A model generated the notes under the pieces. The model ran no database searches. It worked only from the letters and a program-made list of their open reading frames with translations, and was not told where the DNA came from. DNA of 64,000 nucleotides from assembly GCA_033722555.1 (NCBI GenBank), contig JAWVYS010000008.1, positions 18,235 through 82,234 on the forward strand, in the 5' to 3' direction. Below, piece after piece: positions 43,470 through 52,181 of the stretch. How positions within the stretch are numbered: position 1 is the first letter of the stretch; each line of letters begins with the position of its first letter. This stretch comes from Brumimicrobium sp033722555. Its GTDB lineage: Bacteria > Bacteroidota > Bacteroidia > Flavobacteriales_D > Crocinitomicaceae. Made by a program: the position numbers and the translations under genes.

Positions 43470-44702
43470 ATGTTGAATAAACTGAACATACCTGGACCCT
43501 TAAGCATTTATTTGTTTGCTTTCATGATTGCTTTGAATCCTAAGTGGTACGGGTTTATTCTGATTGCAGTGGTTGTGGAGTCACTCATACGTTATAAAAG
43601 TATCACAGACAGAAGAGTGAATGGTCTTTTTTCCGTGAAAAGTCCGATACTCTGGTTAAGCTTGTTTTTTATAATTCATCTGATAGGTTTATGGAATTCA
43701 GAGAATAAGGAATTTGCTTATATGGACATAGGCATGAAAAGTGCTTTTCTTGTGTTTCCCGTTTACTTTTTAGCTTTTAAACCCAAGATAGACAATACCC
43801 AAATCTTCCGTGCATTTTCACTAGGAGCATTGTTCTCTTTGGGTTTGTATTTTTTTGTAGGTTTCATTTATTATTTAAATGATTTCGAGACCAGTCATTT
43901 TACAGGTCCTGAATTTTCATTTTGGATGCACAGAGGATATTATGCCACTTATCTTGTAATTGGAGGTAGTTATTTTTTGTATAAATTCATTAGCAGTTCG
44001 AAGCATAGAATATATAACTTACTCATTGCCTCAATATTGTTTGGGGGTGTAATTTTGACTCAATCTAAAACCGGCATTCTGCTCCTTCTAGCCAATGTAT
44101 TCATACTTGTTTTTTATTTTTTAAAAAATGCATTAGGCGCATTTAAAGCATCGATGAGCGTTTTAATCATTATAACCGGAGTGATTTTATTCTTTGTTTT
44201 TCTCGTACCCAAAAACAACAGGTTTTCAGGGGCGATTTATTTTTTTCAGCACGAAAAGCCTGACGTCAGATCCGTAGAGAGTACCACGGCCAGAAGATTC
44301 ATGTGGGAAACATCTGCCGATCTGATCGGTGATCATTTCTTTGCAGGGGTTGGTACAGGCGATATCAAGGATGAGCTTCAAAAATTGAACTATGAAAAAG
44401 GCTATGTAGGAGTTGCAGATAAAAAGCTCAACGCTCATAATCAGTTTCTGAATAGCTGGGTGGCCTTGGGACTACTTGGTTTTCTGACCCTTTTAGCTAT
44501 ATTTCTTTCTTCAATTCCTCTTTCTGGAGTGAAAAACAGGTTGTTTATTATTCTGATAATATGGACATTTTTCTTTTCGTTTTTGACTGAGTCATTTCTA
44601 GAGGTTCAGGCCGGAATAATACCTTTCGCTTTTTTTATATGTGTGATAGGATTAATTAAGTTAAGGAGGAAGCAGAATCCTTTAAAAGTATTCGATGTAT
44701 AA
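43470..44702 (+). CDS. O-antigen ligase-family membrane protein (Wzy_C)
   Basis: The protein (410 residues from ATG 43470) has about eleven helices. The central LTQSKTGILLLLANVFILVFYFL block and the following periplasmic loop (RRFMWETSADLIGDHFFAGVGTGDIKDEL, then NAHNQFLNSWVALGLLGFL) are the core of the O-antigen ligase superfamily, with the conserved histidine in NAHNQFLN. It is the second such protein in the cluster, so one may polymerise and the other ligate. A TTG at 43443 is rejected because it lies inside the previous gene; the ATG follows that gene's stop by one base. Confidence 0.88.
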   Translation: MLNKLNIPGPLSIYLFAFMIALNPKWYGFILIAVVVESLIRYKSITDRRVNGLFSVKSPILWLSLFFIIHLIGLWNSENKEFAYMDIGMKSAFLVFPVYFLAFKPKIDNTQIFRAFSLGALFSLGLYFFVGFIYYLNDFETSHFTGPEFSFWMHRGYYATYLVIGGSYFLYKFISSSKHRIYNLLIASILFGGVILTQSKTGILLLLANVFILVFYFLKNALGAFKASMSVLIIITGVILFFVFLVPKNNRFSGAIYFFQHEKPDVRSVESTTARRFMWETSADLIGDHFFAGVGTGDIKDELQKLNYEKGYVGVADKKLNAHNQFLNSWVALGLLGFLTLLAIFLSSIPLSGVKNRLFIILIIWTFFFSFLTESFLEVQAGIIPFAFFICVIGLIKLRRKQNPLKVFDV

Positions 44703-44720
44703 TTGGTTGGAACAGAAGCT

Positions 44721-45410
44721 ATGCAAATAAATCAGGACTTGAAAAACGATATTTTACAGTGGGACATACGTTCTTGGGAGAAGGCACTGAAATACTGGGA
44801 AAATAATATGGAATGGGATAAGGTCTCCAATGCTCTTGAACTGGGAAGTAATAAAGGCGGATTGTCTCTCTGGCTCGGCTTAAAAGGTGTCAATGTTGTT
44901 TGCACTGATCTGACGGGTGTTGAAAGCAATGCAAAACCACTGCATGATCGCTATGATGTATCCGGTAAAATCAGTTATCAGGATATTGATGCCTCGGATC
45001 TGCCTTATGAATCCGAATTTGATGTTATCATATTTAAATCCATTATAGGAGGAATCGGGAGGAACGATGATATTGATAAACAGAGAAAGGTTTTCAAAGA
45101 AATTCATAAAGCGCTCAAACCAGGTGGGAAATTATTATTTGCCGAAAACTTAATTGCTTCCCCTATGCACAAAACACTTAGGAAAAATTTTGTTAACTGG
45201 GGCGATTCCTGGAGGTATGTATCCCTTGATGAAATGAATGATTTTCTCCAGATCTTCGATGATTATTCGATCAAAACCACAGGAGTAATTTCAACTTTTG
45301 GAAGAAATGAAAAACAGAGAAACCTTTTCTCTACAGCTGATCGACTCTTATTAAATCACATTTCTCCGAGAAAATGGAAATATATCTGTTACGGAATTGC
45401 AACCAAGTGA
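44721..45410 (+). CDS. Class I SAM-dependent methyltransferase
   Basis: A 229-residue enzyme with the Rossmann-fold SAM-binding motifs: NALELGSNKGGLSLWLGLKG (motif I), VVCTDLTGVE (acidic end of strand 2), ISYQDIDASDLP, FDVIIFKSIIGGIG and LKPGGKLLFAENL. Target unknown; the position at the end of the polysaccharide cluster suggests methylation of a sugar or carrier lipid. The TTG at 44703 would add six residues; the ATG is preferred. It is convergent with the AstE-like gene, ten bases apart. Confidence 0.85.
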   Translation: MQINQDLKNDILQWDIRSWEKALKYWENNMEWDKVSNALELGSNKGGLSLWLGLKGVNVVCTDLTGVESNAKPLHDRYDVSGKISYQDIDASDLPYESEFDVIIFKSIIGGIGRNDDIDKQRKVFKEIHKALKPGGKLLFAENLIASPMHKTLRKNFVNWGDSWRYVSLDEMNDFLQIFDDYSIKTTGVISTFGRNEKQRNLFSTADRLLLNHISPRKWKYICYGIATK

Positions 45411-45420
45411 GGAGAAAATC

Positions 45421-46371
45421 CTATTTCCCGATATGAAACAGTGCATCACCCTTATTGACGAGGGGCATTTCGTTCACATTGAAAATATATCCTGAATAAG
45501 GACATTTCACCGATCTTTCAAATTTTCCGTAGGGGTCAGATATCGTAGCTATCAGGGATCCCTTCTCCACGTATTCTCCATTTTTAATGTGTACGCTCAG
45601 CATTCCGGAATTACTGGCTCTTATCCACTGAGATGTCAGGATATTTTTACTTTCTCTTGCTGGAGATTCAACTTCAAAACTTCTTACTCCCAGTTTATTC
45701 ATTACACGCTTAACTCCGTTGATGCCTTCCCGAACGATAAAACTGTCGGTTCTGTTCGCTTTGCCCCCTTCGTATAAAACATAGGTTTTACCGATTTTGG
45801 TGACCGCGCTCCGTAATGATTTTGAAAGCAGTCCTGAATCAATAGTGAAAGGTGCTGCAAATACATCACAGAGTTCTTTTGATTTCTTGTTTTTGAAATC
45901 ACACCGGGTTTGAGGAAAATTATTTCTTTGTGATGCTCCTGTATGAAAGTCGACTATAACGTCAACAAGTGGTGCAATCTCCTTCATGAATAAATAAGCG
46001 AACTGACTTGCCAGCGATCCGTTTTTTGTGCCGGGAAAGGAACGATTAAGGTCTCTGCCATCAGGGAATTCGCGCGAGAGATTTAGAAATCCAAAAACAT
46101 TGAATACGGGAATACAGATTATCGTTCCCTGAGAAGGCTTATTCCATCCTTTTTTGATGATTTGACGAACAATCTCGATCCCATTGATCTCATCTCCGTG
46201 AAGGCCGGCAAGCAATAAAAGAACTGGTCCTTTTTTCCGGGCGTGCTGAACAATAACAGGAATTTGAATAGGAGTATTCGTATGTAATTTAGCTACTTCC
46301 AGGGTGAGTCGAGCTCCCTTTCCTGGCTCTATTTCCGTACCCAATAAAGAGAATGGTTTACGCTTTTCCAT
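45421..46371 (-). CDS. AstE/AspA-like deacylase (M14 carboxypeptidase fold)
   Basis: The 316-residue protein has the zinc site His58 and Glu61 (LAGLHGDEINGIEIV) plus His143 (VDFHTGASQRNN), and the catalytic glutamate Glu201 in VLYEGGKA. After about residue 235 comes a lipoyl-like barrel (SGMLSVHIKNGEYVEKGSLIATISDP). Relatives remove acyl groups from amino acids (succinylglutamate, acetylaspartate). It is the last gene of a four-gene unit, overlapping rimK by one base. That position suggests it acts on an N-acylated glutamate or peptide linked to RimK chemistry (inference). Confidence 0.88.
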   Translation of the reverse strand: MEKRKPFSLLGTEIEPGKGARLTLEVAKLHTNTPIQIPVIVQHARKKGPVLLLLAGLHGDEINGIEIVRQIIKKGWNKPSQGTIICIPVFNVFGFLNLSREFPDGRDLNRSFPGTKNGSLASQFAYLFMKEIAPLVDVIVDFHTGASQRNNFPQTRCDFKNKKSKELCDVFAAPFTIDSGLLSKSLRSAVTKIGKTYVLYEGGKANRTDSFIVREGINGVKRVMNKLGVRSFEVESPARESKNILTSQWIRASNSGMLSVHIKNGEYVEKGSLIATISDPYGKFERSVKCPYSGYIFNVNEMPLVNKGDALFHIGK

Positions 46372-47246
46372 TATTTAATGCTTCTTTCCAGATAACTAAT
46401 GATTTCTCCGGCAATATCATTGTGTGTGGCTCTTTCAATACCTTCTAAACCGGGAGAAGAATTAACTTCCAGGACAAGCGGACCTCTGCTTGACTGGAGC
46501 ATATCCACCCCGGCAACACCTAAATTAAGTGCCTTGGCAGAACGGATAGCAGCCTGTTCTTCTGCTTCTGATAACTCTATAATCTGTGAAGATCCCCCGC
46601 GGTGAAGGTTGGATCGGAATTCACCGACTTTACCCTGTCGTTTCATAGCTCCTACAACCTTTCCGTCTACTACGAAGGCTCTAATATCAGCACCGCCGGA
46701 TTCTTTGATGAATTCCTGAACGATTACACGTGCTTTCAAACCGTTAAAGGCCTCAAGAACTGAGGTTGCTGCTTTTTTGGAATCTGCCAAAACCACACCG
46801 AGGCCTTGTGTGCCTTCAAGTAATTTAATAACAACCGGAACTCCCCCGACGGAGTCAATCACGCTTTCTACGTTTCTTGAGTAATTAGTGAAAACTGTTT
46901 TGGGTAAACCAATTCCTGATTTAGTAAGCAACTGTAAAGAACGAAGTTTGTCCCTTGAGTCTGTCAGACCTCTTGATTTTACACAGGTGAAAACCCCCAT
47001 CATTTCGAACTGTCTTACTACGGCAGTACCGTAGAAAGTCACAGAAGCACCTATGCGAGGTACAATTGCGTCATATCCATCCAGGTAATGATCGTTGTAA
47101 TATAGTCTGGGTCTTTCCTCTTCGATAAGAATATTACATCGAAGATGATCAATGACATCGACCTGATGACCGTGCTTTAAGCTTGCTTCTACTAATCTTC
47201 GCGTGGAATACAAATTTGCGTCCCTGCTTAAAATCCCTATTTTCAT
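46371..47246 (-). CDS. rimK: Ribosomal protein S6 L-glutamate ligase RimK
   Basis: The ATP-grasp enzyme (291 residues) resembles E. coli RimK along its length: KIGILSRDANLYSTRRLVEA, DAIVPRIGASVTFYGTAVVRQFEMMG, KLLEGTQGLGVV, VIVQEFIKE, FRSNLHRGG and VLEVNSSPGLEGIE, the last with the metal-binding residues. RimK adds glutamates to the C-terminus of ribosomal protein S6. It overlaps the retropepsin gene by four bases and the deacylase gene by one, so the three are co-translated. Confidence 0.93.
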   Translation of the reverse strand: MKIGILSRDANLYSTRRLVEASLKHGHQVDVIDHLRCNILIEEERPRLYYNDHYLDGYDAIVPRIGASVTFYGTAVVRQFEMMGVFTCVKSRGLTDSRDKLRSLQLLTKSGIGLPKTVFTNYSRNVESVIDSVGGVPVVIKLLEGTQGLGVVLADSKKAATSVLEAFNGLKARVIVQEFIKESGGADIRAFVVDGKVVGAMKRQGKVGEFRSNLHRGGSSQIIELSEAEEQAAIRSAKALNLGVAGVDMLQSSRGPLVLEVNSSPGLEGIERATHNDIAGEIISYLERSIK

Positions 47247-47692
47247 TTAATTGTTGCCGTTTTTAATTGAGCTGATTGATTAGATAATGAGGTATCTATC
47301 AAAAAACGTTTATTTAATAATTTTCTTCCCAAAAGTACAGGATATCTCATAAGATTTCTCTTTGAGAGCGTAAATTCTGTTTTAATTTTTTTTCCGAACA
47401 ATTCAATATCTCCTTTTACTATATAACGTTCCTGGAGTTCACCGCTCGAACTGCGGACTTTTTTTCTATCATATTTAGTGAAATGAACCTCGGTACCCGT
47501 ATAACCTTTCTCTTTTTTATCAAGAAAAACCACGAAAAGACCTTCATCTGTCTCCCTAATCCTGGAACAATGAATCGTACTTGTATAGGCTCCTGAGTCT
47601 ATTTTCACGCGAACATTGGTCAACCCGAATAATGGAAAATCAGCAATGTCGTCTTTACCTATAATTGGTTTTTGCTTTCGTTTCATAACCAT
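47243..47692 (-). CDS. rimB: Retropepsin-like RimB protease (PF05618 family)
   Basis: The short protein (149 residues) has the aspartic-protease-type motif VKIDSGAYTSTIHC with Asp32 and the later block YPVLLGRKLLNKRFLIDTS. This places it in the family once named ATP-dependent zinc protease but now seen as retropepsin-like. In Pseudomonas the rimABK operon pairs such a protein, RimB, with RimK, where it trims the added glutamates. Here rimB and rimK overlap by four bases, and no rimA is seen. The gene overlaps corA by ten bases upstream. Confidence 0.82.
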   Translation of the reverse strand: MVMKRKQKPIIGKDDIADFPLFGLTNVRVKIDSGAYTSTIHCSRIRETDEGLFVVFLDKKEKGYTGTEVHFTKYDRKKVRSSSGELQERYIVKGDIELFGKKIKTEFTLSKRNLMRYPVLLGRKLLNKRFLIDTSLSNQSAQLKTATIK

Positions 47693-48747
47693 TTTTTACG
47701 TTTGAAGAGTATTACCATGATTATTGCAATGATAAACATGACTCCCACGGTTATAAAATATCCGTAACGATAAGTTAATTCTGGCATGTGTTGAAAGTTC
47801 ATACCATAGATACCGGCAATGAACGTGAGCGGAATAAATATCGTTGATATGATGGTCAATAATTTCATCACATTATTCATTCTGTTTGAAACACTGTTCA
47901 TGTATAAATCCAGTAAACCACTGGCCGAATCTCTGAAAACCTCAACCGTTTCGATTACCTGAATCGTATGATCATATAGGTCTCTTACAAAGGGATTTGT
48001 ATCAGCATGTACATAAGGTACATTGATTTTTTCGTAACGACTGACAACTTCTCTTAAAGGATAAACAGATCTTCTGAGATGAAGCGCTTCTCTCCTTAGG
48101 GCATGTAATTTTCTCAAAACATCTTCCCCCGGTTGATCCAGCAACTCGATCTCTAATTCCTCTATGCGATCGCCGAAATGTTCCAGAATCAGGAAGTAAT
48201 GATCCACCACAGAATCAATAAGGGCATAGAGGAGATAGTCGGCTCCTCGTGTACGTATAGTGCCTTTTCCTTCCTCCAGACGCTTTCTTACAAATGAAAA
48301 TACATCTCCTGTTTTCTCCTGAAAGGTAATCAGGGTATTTTCCAGTAGAATAAAGGTGATTTGTTCGTCCTCAATTTCTCCCTCCTGAAGCATGAACATT
48401 TTTAGCACTACGTGAAGATAATGGCTATAATCGTCCAGTTTTGGCCGCTGACCCACGCTCAGGATGTCTTCTCCGGATAAACGGTGAATCTGAAAGTGCT
48501 GCATGATGCTTTCAATGACCTCGGTTTGATGCAACCCTTCTATGTTAATCCAGTTAACATGATTCGGTTTGGCCGCGAAATTCAGTGCGTCACTGATATT
48601 CTTGAATGATTTTTCTACGATATCCTGAGCATCATACTGCAGGATCTCTATCTGAACTTCATCCATTTTTTGTTCTCCTGTGAAAACAAGTGTACCCGGT
48701 GGTAAACCGACTTTAGTGTTCTTTCTTCGCTGTTTCTTTTTAGCCAT
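47683..48747 (-). CDS. corA: Magnesium/cobalt transporter CorA
   Basis: The 354-residue protein has a long cytoplasmic N-terminal domain with a coiled-coil stalk and two C-terminal helices. The selectivity motif GMN (residues 315-317) lies in IYGMNFQHMPEL between them, and the chain ends in a basic KRKKWL. CorA forms a pentameric channel for magnesium uptake. It is the first gene of the unit corA-rimB-rimK-AstE-like, overlapping rimB by ten bases, so ion uptake and the modification genes share a transcript. Confidence 0.95.
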   Translation of the reverse strand: MAKKKQRRKNTKVGLPPGTLVFTGEQKMDEVQIEILQYDAQDIVEKSFKNISDALNFAAKPNHVNWINIEGLHQTEVIESIMQHFQIHRLSGEDILSVGQRPKLDDYSHYLHVVLKMFMLQEGEIEDEQITFILLENTLITFQEKTGDVFSFVRKRLEEGKGTIRTRGADYLLYALIDSVVDHYFLILEHFGDRIEELEIELLDQPGEDVLRKLHALRREALHLRRSVYPLREVVSRYEKINVPYVHADTNPFVRDLYDHTIQVIETVEVFRDSASGLLDLYMNSVSNRMNNVMKLLTIISTIFIPLTFIAGIYGMNFQHMPELTYRYGYFITVGVMFIIAIIMVILFKRKKWL

Positions 48748-48925
48748 TTATTATAAAATTCACCCTAATATAATTGTTATTTTCGAAAGGAAGCCAAACC
48801 CGGTCGATGATTTCTGCAGGTAGCGTCTTGAAACTTGAATTAATTTTTTATCCAAAAAAGACTGAATTTTCATCATCTGAATCACCCTCAGTACTCAAAA
48901 GTCTTTTCTGATAAAAGTGAAACAT

Positions 48926-48933
48926 TATCTTTG
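48926..48933 (+). promoter_or_regulatory. -7 promoter element TATCTTTG of the aminotransferase gene
   Basis: Exact match 16 bases before the ATG at 48950. It shows that this second part of the polysaccharide locus has its own promoter. Confidence 0.65.
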
Positions 48934-48949
48934 CTTAAAAGATAATTGA

Positions 48950-50155
48950 ATGATACCATTTTCTCCTCCCAGAATTGATGATGCAATAATTGCCGAAGTA
49001 ACGGAAGTATTAAAGAGCGGATGGATAACTACCGGTCCCAGAACAAAGCAATTTGAGAAAGACATTACGGCCTACTGCGGAAATAAATCGACCGTTTGTG
49101 TGAATTCGTGGACCATGGGAATGCAGGTGCTTTTGGATTGGTGGGGAATAGGTAAGGGGGATGAGGTAATACTTCCTGCATATACTTATTGTGCATCAGG
49201 AAACGTTATTCTGCACTCCGGTGCCAAATTGGTTATGGTAGATATTGGAAAGGATGATTTCAACATTGATTTAAAGGCTCTCGAAGAGGCAATAACGCCC
49301 AGAACAAAAGCTATTATCCCTGTCGACATAGGAGGGTGGCCTTGTGATTACGATGAGATTTATAGAATTATCGAATCGAATCGTTCGGATTTTAATCCTT
49401 CGAATCATCTTCAGGAAAAATTAGGAAGAATTGTTGTCTTTGCTGATGCTGCGCATTCTTTTGGAGGCGAATACAGAGGTAAAAAGGTCGGTAGCCTGGC
49501 AGATGCTACGGTATTCTCCTTCCATGCAGTAAAAAACCTTACAACTGCAGAAGGCGGAGCAATTTGTTTTAATTTTCCGGAGCCCTTCGATAATGAAGCC
49601 ATATACAAAGAGTTCTGTATTAAAATATTGCATGGTCAGTCGAAAGATGCTCTGGCTAAAACCCAGAAAGGAGCATGGAAATATGATGTAGAAGAGCCTG
49701 GATACAAATGTAATATGACCGATTTGCAAGCTGCAATCGGACTTATAGAACTTAGGAGGTATCAGGAAAATCTAGACAGAAGAAAAGCAATATTCAATAA
49801 GTACTATGAAGCCTTTAAAGATGAGAAATGGGCCATTAATCCTCTTTTTGAAACAGGTGAGAGAATAAGTTCTTTTCATTTGTATCAGCTCAGAATTAAA
49901 AATGCTACTGAAAAACAAAGAGACCTGATTATTCTTGAAATAGCAGAACAGGATGTAACGGTGAATGTTCATTTTCAGCCTTTACCGCTTTTGACCGCGT
50001 ATAATAAGAGGGGTTATTTTATGGCGAATTATCCGGAGTCATGGAGAAAGTATGAAAATGAGATTTCCCTACCTGTTTATTTTGATCTCTCGGATGAACA
50101 GGTAAATACAGTTATAAATGCTGTTAAAACTGCTGTTTCCAAAATTTTGATTTAA
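48950..50155 (+). CDS. DegT/DnrJ/EryC1-family sugar aminotransferase
   Basis: This 401-residue PLP enzyme has the family start FSPPRIDDAIIAEVTEVLKSGWITTGP, the ILPAYTYCASGNVIL block, the cofactor-contacting DAAHSFGG, and the Schiff-base lysine Lys195 in SFHAVKNLTTAEGG. It would transfer an amino group to a nucleotide-linked keto-sugar. An insertion of about 25 residues follows CDYDEI. The next gene, three bases on, encodes a PglC-like transferase, the same pairing as in bacillosamine-type pathways, so an amino-sugar may be the first sugar loaded (inference). Confidence 0.92.
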   Translation: MIPFSPPRIDDAIIAEVTEVLKSGWITTGPRTKQFEKDITAYCGNKSTVCVNSWTMGMQVLLDWWGIGKGDEVILPAYTYCASGNVILHSGAKLVMVDIGKDDFNIDLKALEEAITPRTKAIIPVDIGGWPCDYDEIYRIIESNRSDFNPSNHLQEKLGRIVVFADAAHSFGGEYRGKKVGSLADATVFSFHAVKNLTTAEGGAICFNFPEPFDNEAIYKEFCIKILHGQSKDALAKTQKGAWKYDVEEPGYKCNMTDLQAAIGLIELRRYQENLDRRKAIFNKYYEAFKDEKWAINPLFETGERISSFHLYQLRIKNATEKQRDLIILEIAEQDVTVNVHFQPLPLLTAYNKRGYFMANYPESWRKYENEISLPVYFDLSDEQVNTVINAVKTAVSKILI

Positions 50156-50158
50156 CGC

Positions 50159-50746
50159 ATGAAGCGTATATTCGATATCGTTTTTGCGAGCATTGTCTTA
50201 CTCCTTTTTCTTCCTTTCGGGATTATTATTTCGTTGCTCATTTTTTTGACAAGCAGGGGAGGAGTATTTTATACTCAGGAGCGCATCGGTAAGAATGGGA
50301 AGCCTTTCAAGCTGTTAAAGTTTCGAACCATGCGAAAGGACGCGGATAAATCGGGAAAATTAACGGTCGGCATGCGGGATTCGCGTATCACGAAGATCGG
50401 TTATTTTTTGAGGAAATATAAACTTGATGAATTCCCTCAGTTTATAAACGTATTGAAAGGAAATATGAGTGTTGTCGGACCAAGGCCGGAAGTTAAAGAA
50501 TATACTGATCTTTACAGTGACGAACAACGAAAAGTATTAAATGTAAAACCCGGAATTACCGATTACGCATCTCTTGAATATTATGATGAGAATCGTTTGC
50601 TCGGCGAAAGTGATAATCCCAGGGAAACTTATATCCGTGAAATAATGCCTGCCAAAATAGAGTTGAATCAGAAGTACATTAAGAATCCAACCTTGAGAAA
50701 TGACCTGAAAATAATCTGGCTAACCGTTAGGAAGGTTTTAAGTTAG
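50159..50746 (+). CDS. Initiating sugar-phosphate transferase (small PglC-like phosphoglycosyl transferase)
   Basis: A protein of 195 residues with one N-terminal membrane element (about 1-30) and the compact catalytic domain. TQERIGKNGKPFKLLKFRTM, RKYKLDEFPQFINVLKGNMSVVGPRPE and the adjacent LNVKPGITDYASLEY are the signatures of bacterial sugar transferases, including the Asp-Glu catalytic pair in LDEFPQ. It moves a sugar-1-phosphate from a nucleotide sugar to undecaprenyl phosphate, the first committed step. The small size points to the monotopic PglC type. It is cotranscribed with the aminotransferase. Confidence 0.92.
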   Translation: MKRIFDIVFASIVLLLFLPFGIIISLLIFLTSRGGVFYTQERIGKNGKPFKLLKFRTMRKDADKSGKLTVGMRDSRITKIGYFLRKYKLDEFPQFINVLKGNMSVVGPRPEVKEYTDLYSDEQRKVLNVKPGITDYASLEYYDENRLLGESDNPRETYIREIMPAKIELNQKYIKNPTLRNDLKIIWLTVRKVLS

Positions 50747-50791
50747 ATTTAATTAACGATGTTCCTTTTTTGAGGCATATAGGTCGAATTT

Positions 50792-52090
50792 CTATTTAGA
50801 TTTCGATTTTCCTGCTTTTTTTCGAGAAATTTTAAAATATGTGACACTTGTGACTGCGCTTAGCATGGATCCCGCAATAATGGCTGATTTCGCAACATTG
50901 AGGCGGTTGTCATCTGTTATTCCCAGTTCCGCTATAAAGACCGACATGGTGAAACCAACACCTGCGAGAAGTGCTAAACCATAGAGGTGTCTCCAAGACA
51001 TTTTTTCAGGAAAGGTTCCCCATCCCAACTTTATGAATAAAAAACAAAACAAGGAGATTCCACTGAATTTACCCATAAAAAGACCTAATGAAATCCCAAG
51101 TCCCAGTGGTGTAACTAGATCACTCATGAAGTTTTCCGAAATTTCTATTCCGGCGCTACTCAAAACAAAAATCGGCAGAATAATGTACTGAACCACGGGT
51201 TTTATAGCGTATTCTAATTTCTGAAGCGGAGTTTCAGCCTCATAACTGATATCATTAAATTTTTCGAGTACCATTTCCTGGTCTTTGCTCAAATAACTTG
51301 ATTCAGTATGAGACTCTATTTTTTTATATTTCTTTCTAAGTCGATCAACTTTCTCGAGAAATTTCTTTTTCCCGATTTTGGGTCTTCCGGGAATCGCGAG
51401 TGCTGCCAGCACTCCACCAATAGTGGCATGTATACCCGATAGCATAACTGCGAACCAGACACCTACTATTCCGATTAGCGCATAATATATCAGTTTTCGA
51501 ACTCCACATATATTCATTATAGCCATTACTCCTAAAAGAGATAAGGCTATTATTAAATTATACCATTCGATGTTATCAGTGTAAAAGAAAGCTATAATCA
51601 GAGAAGCGCCCAAATCATCAAATATTGCCAAAATAGCAATGAACACAGTGACCGTTGAGGGCAGTCCCTTTATCATTAAGGAAAGAATACAAAGCACAAT
51701 GGCAATGTCGGTGGCAACGGGGATACCCCATGCATCCAGGTTTTCCGTATTCTGGTTAATGATAAAAAAAATGATGACAGGGAAAAGCATACCGCCGATC
51801 GCTCCTCCGAAGGGAAGTATTGCTTTTTTCAGGTTTGTGAAATGTCCTCCTGTCAATTCCCTTTTTACTTCGAGACCGATGGTGAAAAAGAAAATAGACA
51901 TTAACCCATCATTTATCCAGTGTTTTAAGTCTTTTGCTAGAATAAAATCTCCTACCTGAAGCGCGATGCTTTTATGAAGGATGGTATGATAAAAACCTGC
52001 TAGCGGACTATTAGCAATGATGATAGCAACAACAATACATATCATCAGAACTGTTCCTGACCCGGGTTTGTGTTTCAGTATCTTACTCAT
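50792..52090 (-). CDS. nhaA: Na+/H+ antiporter NhaA
   Basis: The protein (432 residues) has about twelve helices with the NhaA landmarks: DGLMSIFFFTIGLEVKREL, Asp128 in PVATDIAIVLC, and the ion-binding pair Asp158-Asp159 in LAIFDDLGASLIIAFFYT. NhaA extrudes sodium in exchange for protons and sets pH and salt tolerance. The cytoplasmic loop between about residues 235 and 300 is longer and more charged than in E. coli. A marine or brackish habitat would fit, but NhaA is widespread. Confidence 0.94.
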   Translation of the reverse strand: MSKILKHKPGSGTVLMICIVVAIIIANSPLAGFYHTILHKSIALQVGDFILAKDLKHWINDGLMSIFFFTIGLEVKRELTGGHFTNLKKAILPFGGAIGGMLFPVIIFFIINQNTENLDAWGIPVATDIAIVLCILSLMIKGLPSTVTVFIAILAIFDDLGASLIIAFFYTDNIEWYNLIIALSLLGVMAIMNICGVRKLIYYALIGIVGVWFAVMLSGIHATIGGVLAALAIPGRPKIGKKKFLEKVDRLRKKYKKIESHTESSYLSKDQEMVLEKFNDISYEAETPLQKLEYAIKPVVQYIILPIFVLSSAGIEISENFMSDLVTPLGLGISLGLFMGKFSGISLFCFLFIKLGWGTFPEKMSWRHLYGLALLAGVGFTMSVFIAELGITDDNRLNVAKSAIIAGSMLSAVTSVTYFKISRKKAGKSKSK

Positions 52091-52181
52091 CCTTATAACC
52101 TTTAGTCGGTTATAATCTAAAACCTTTCAGGAAGCGTTTTGTTTATTATGAATAAAATTAGTGCTAAGAATCTCTAGGAAA

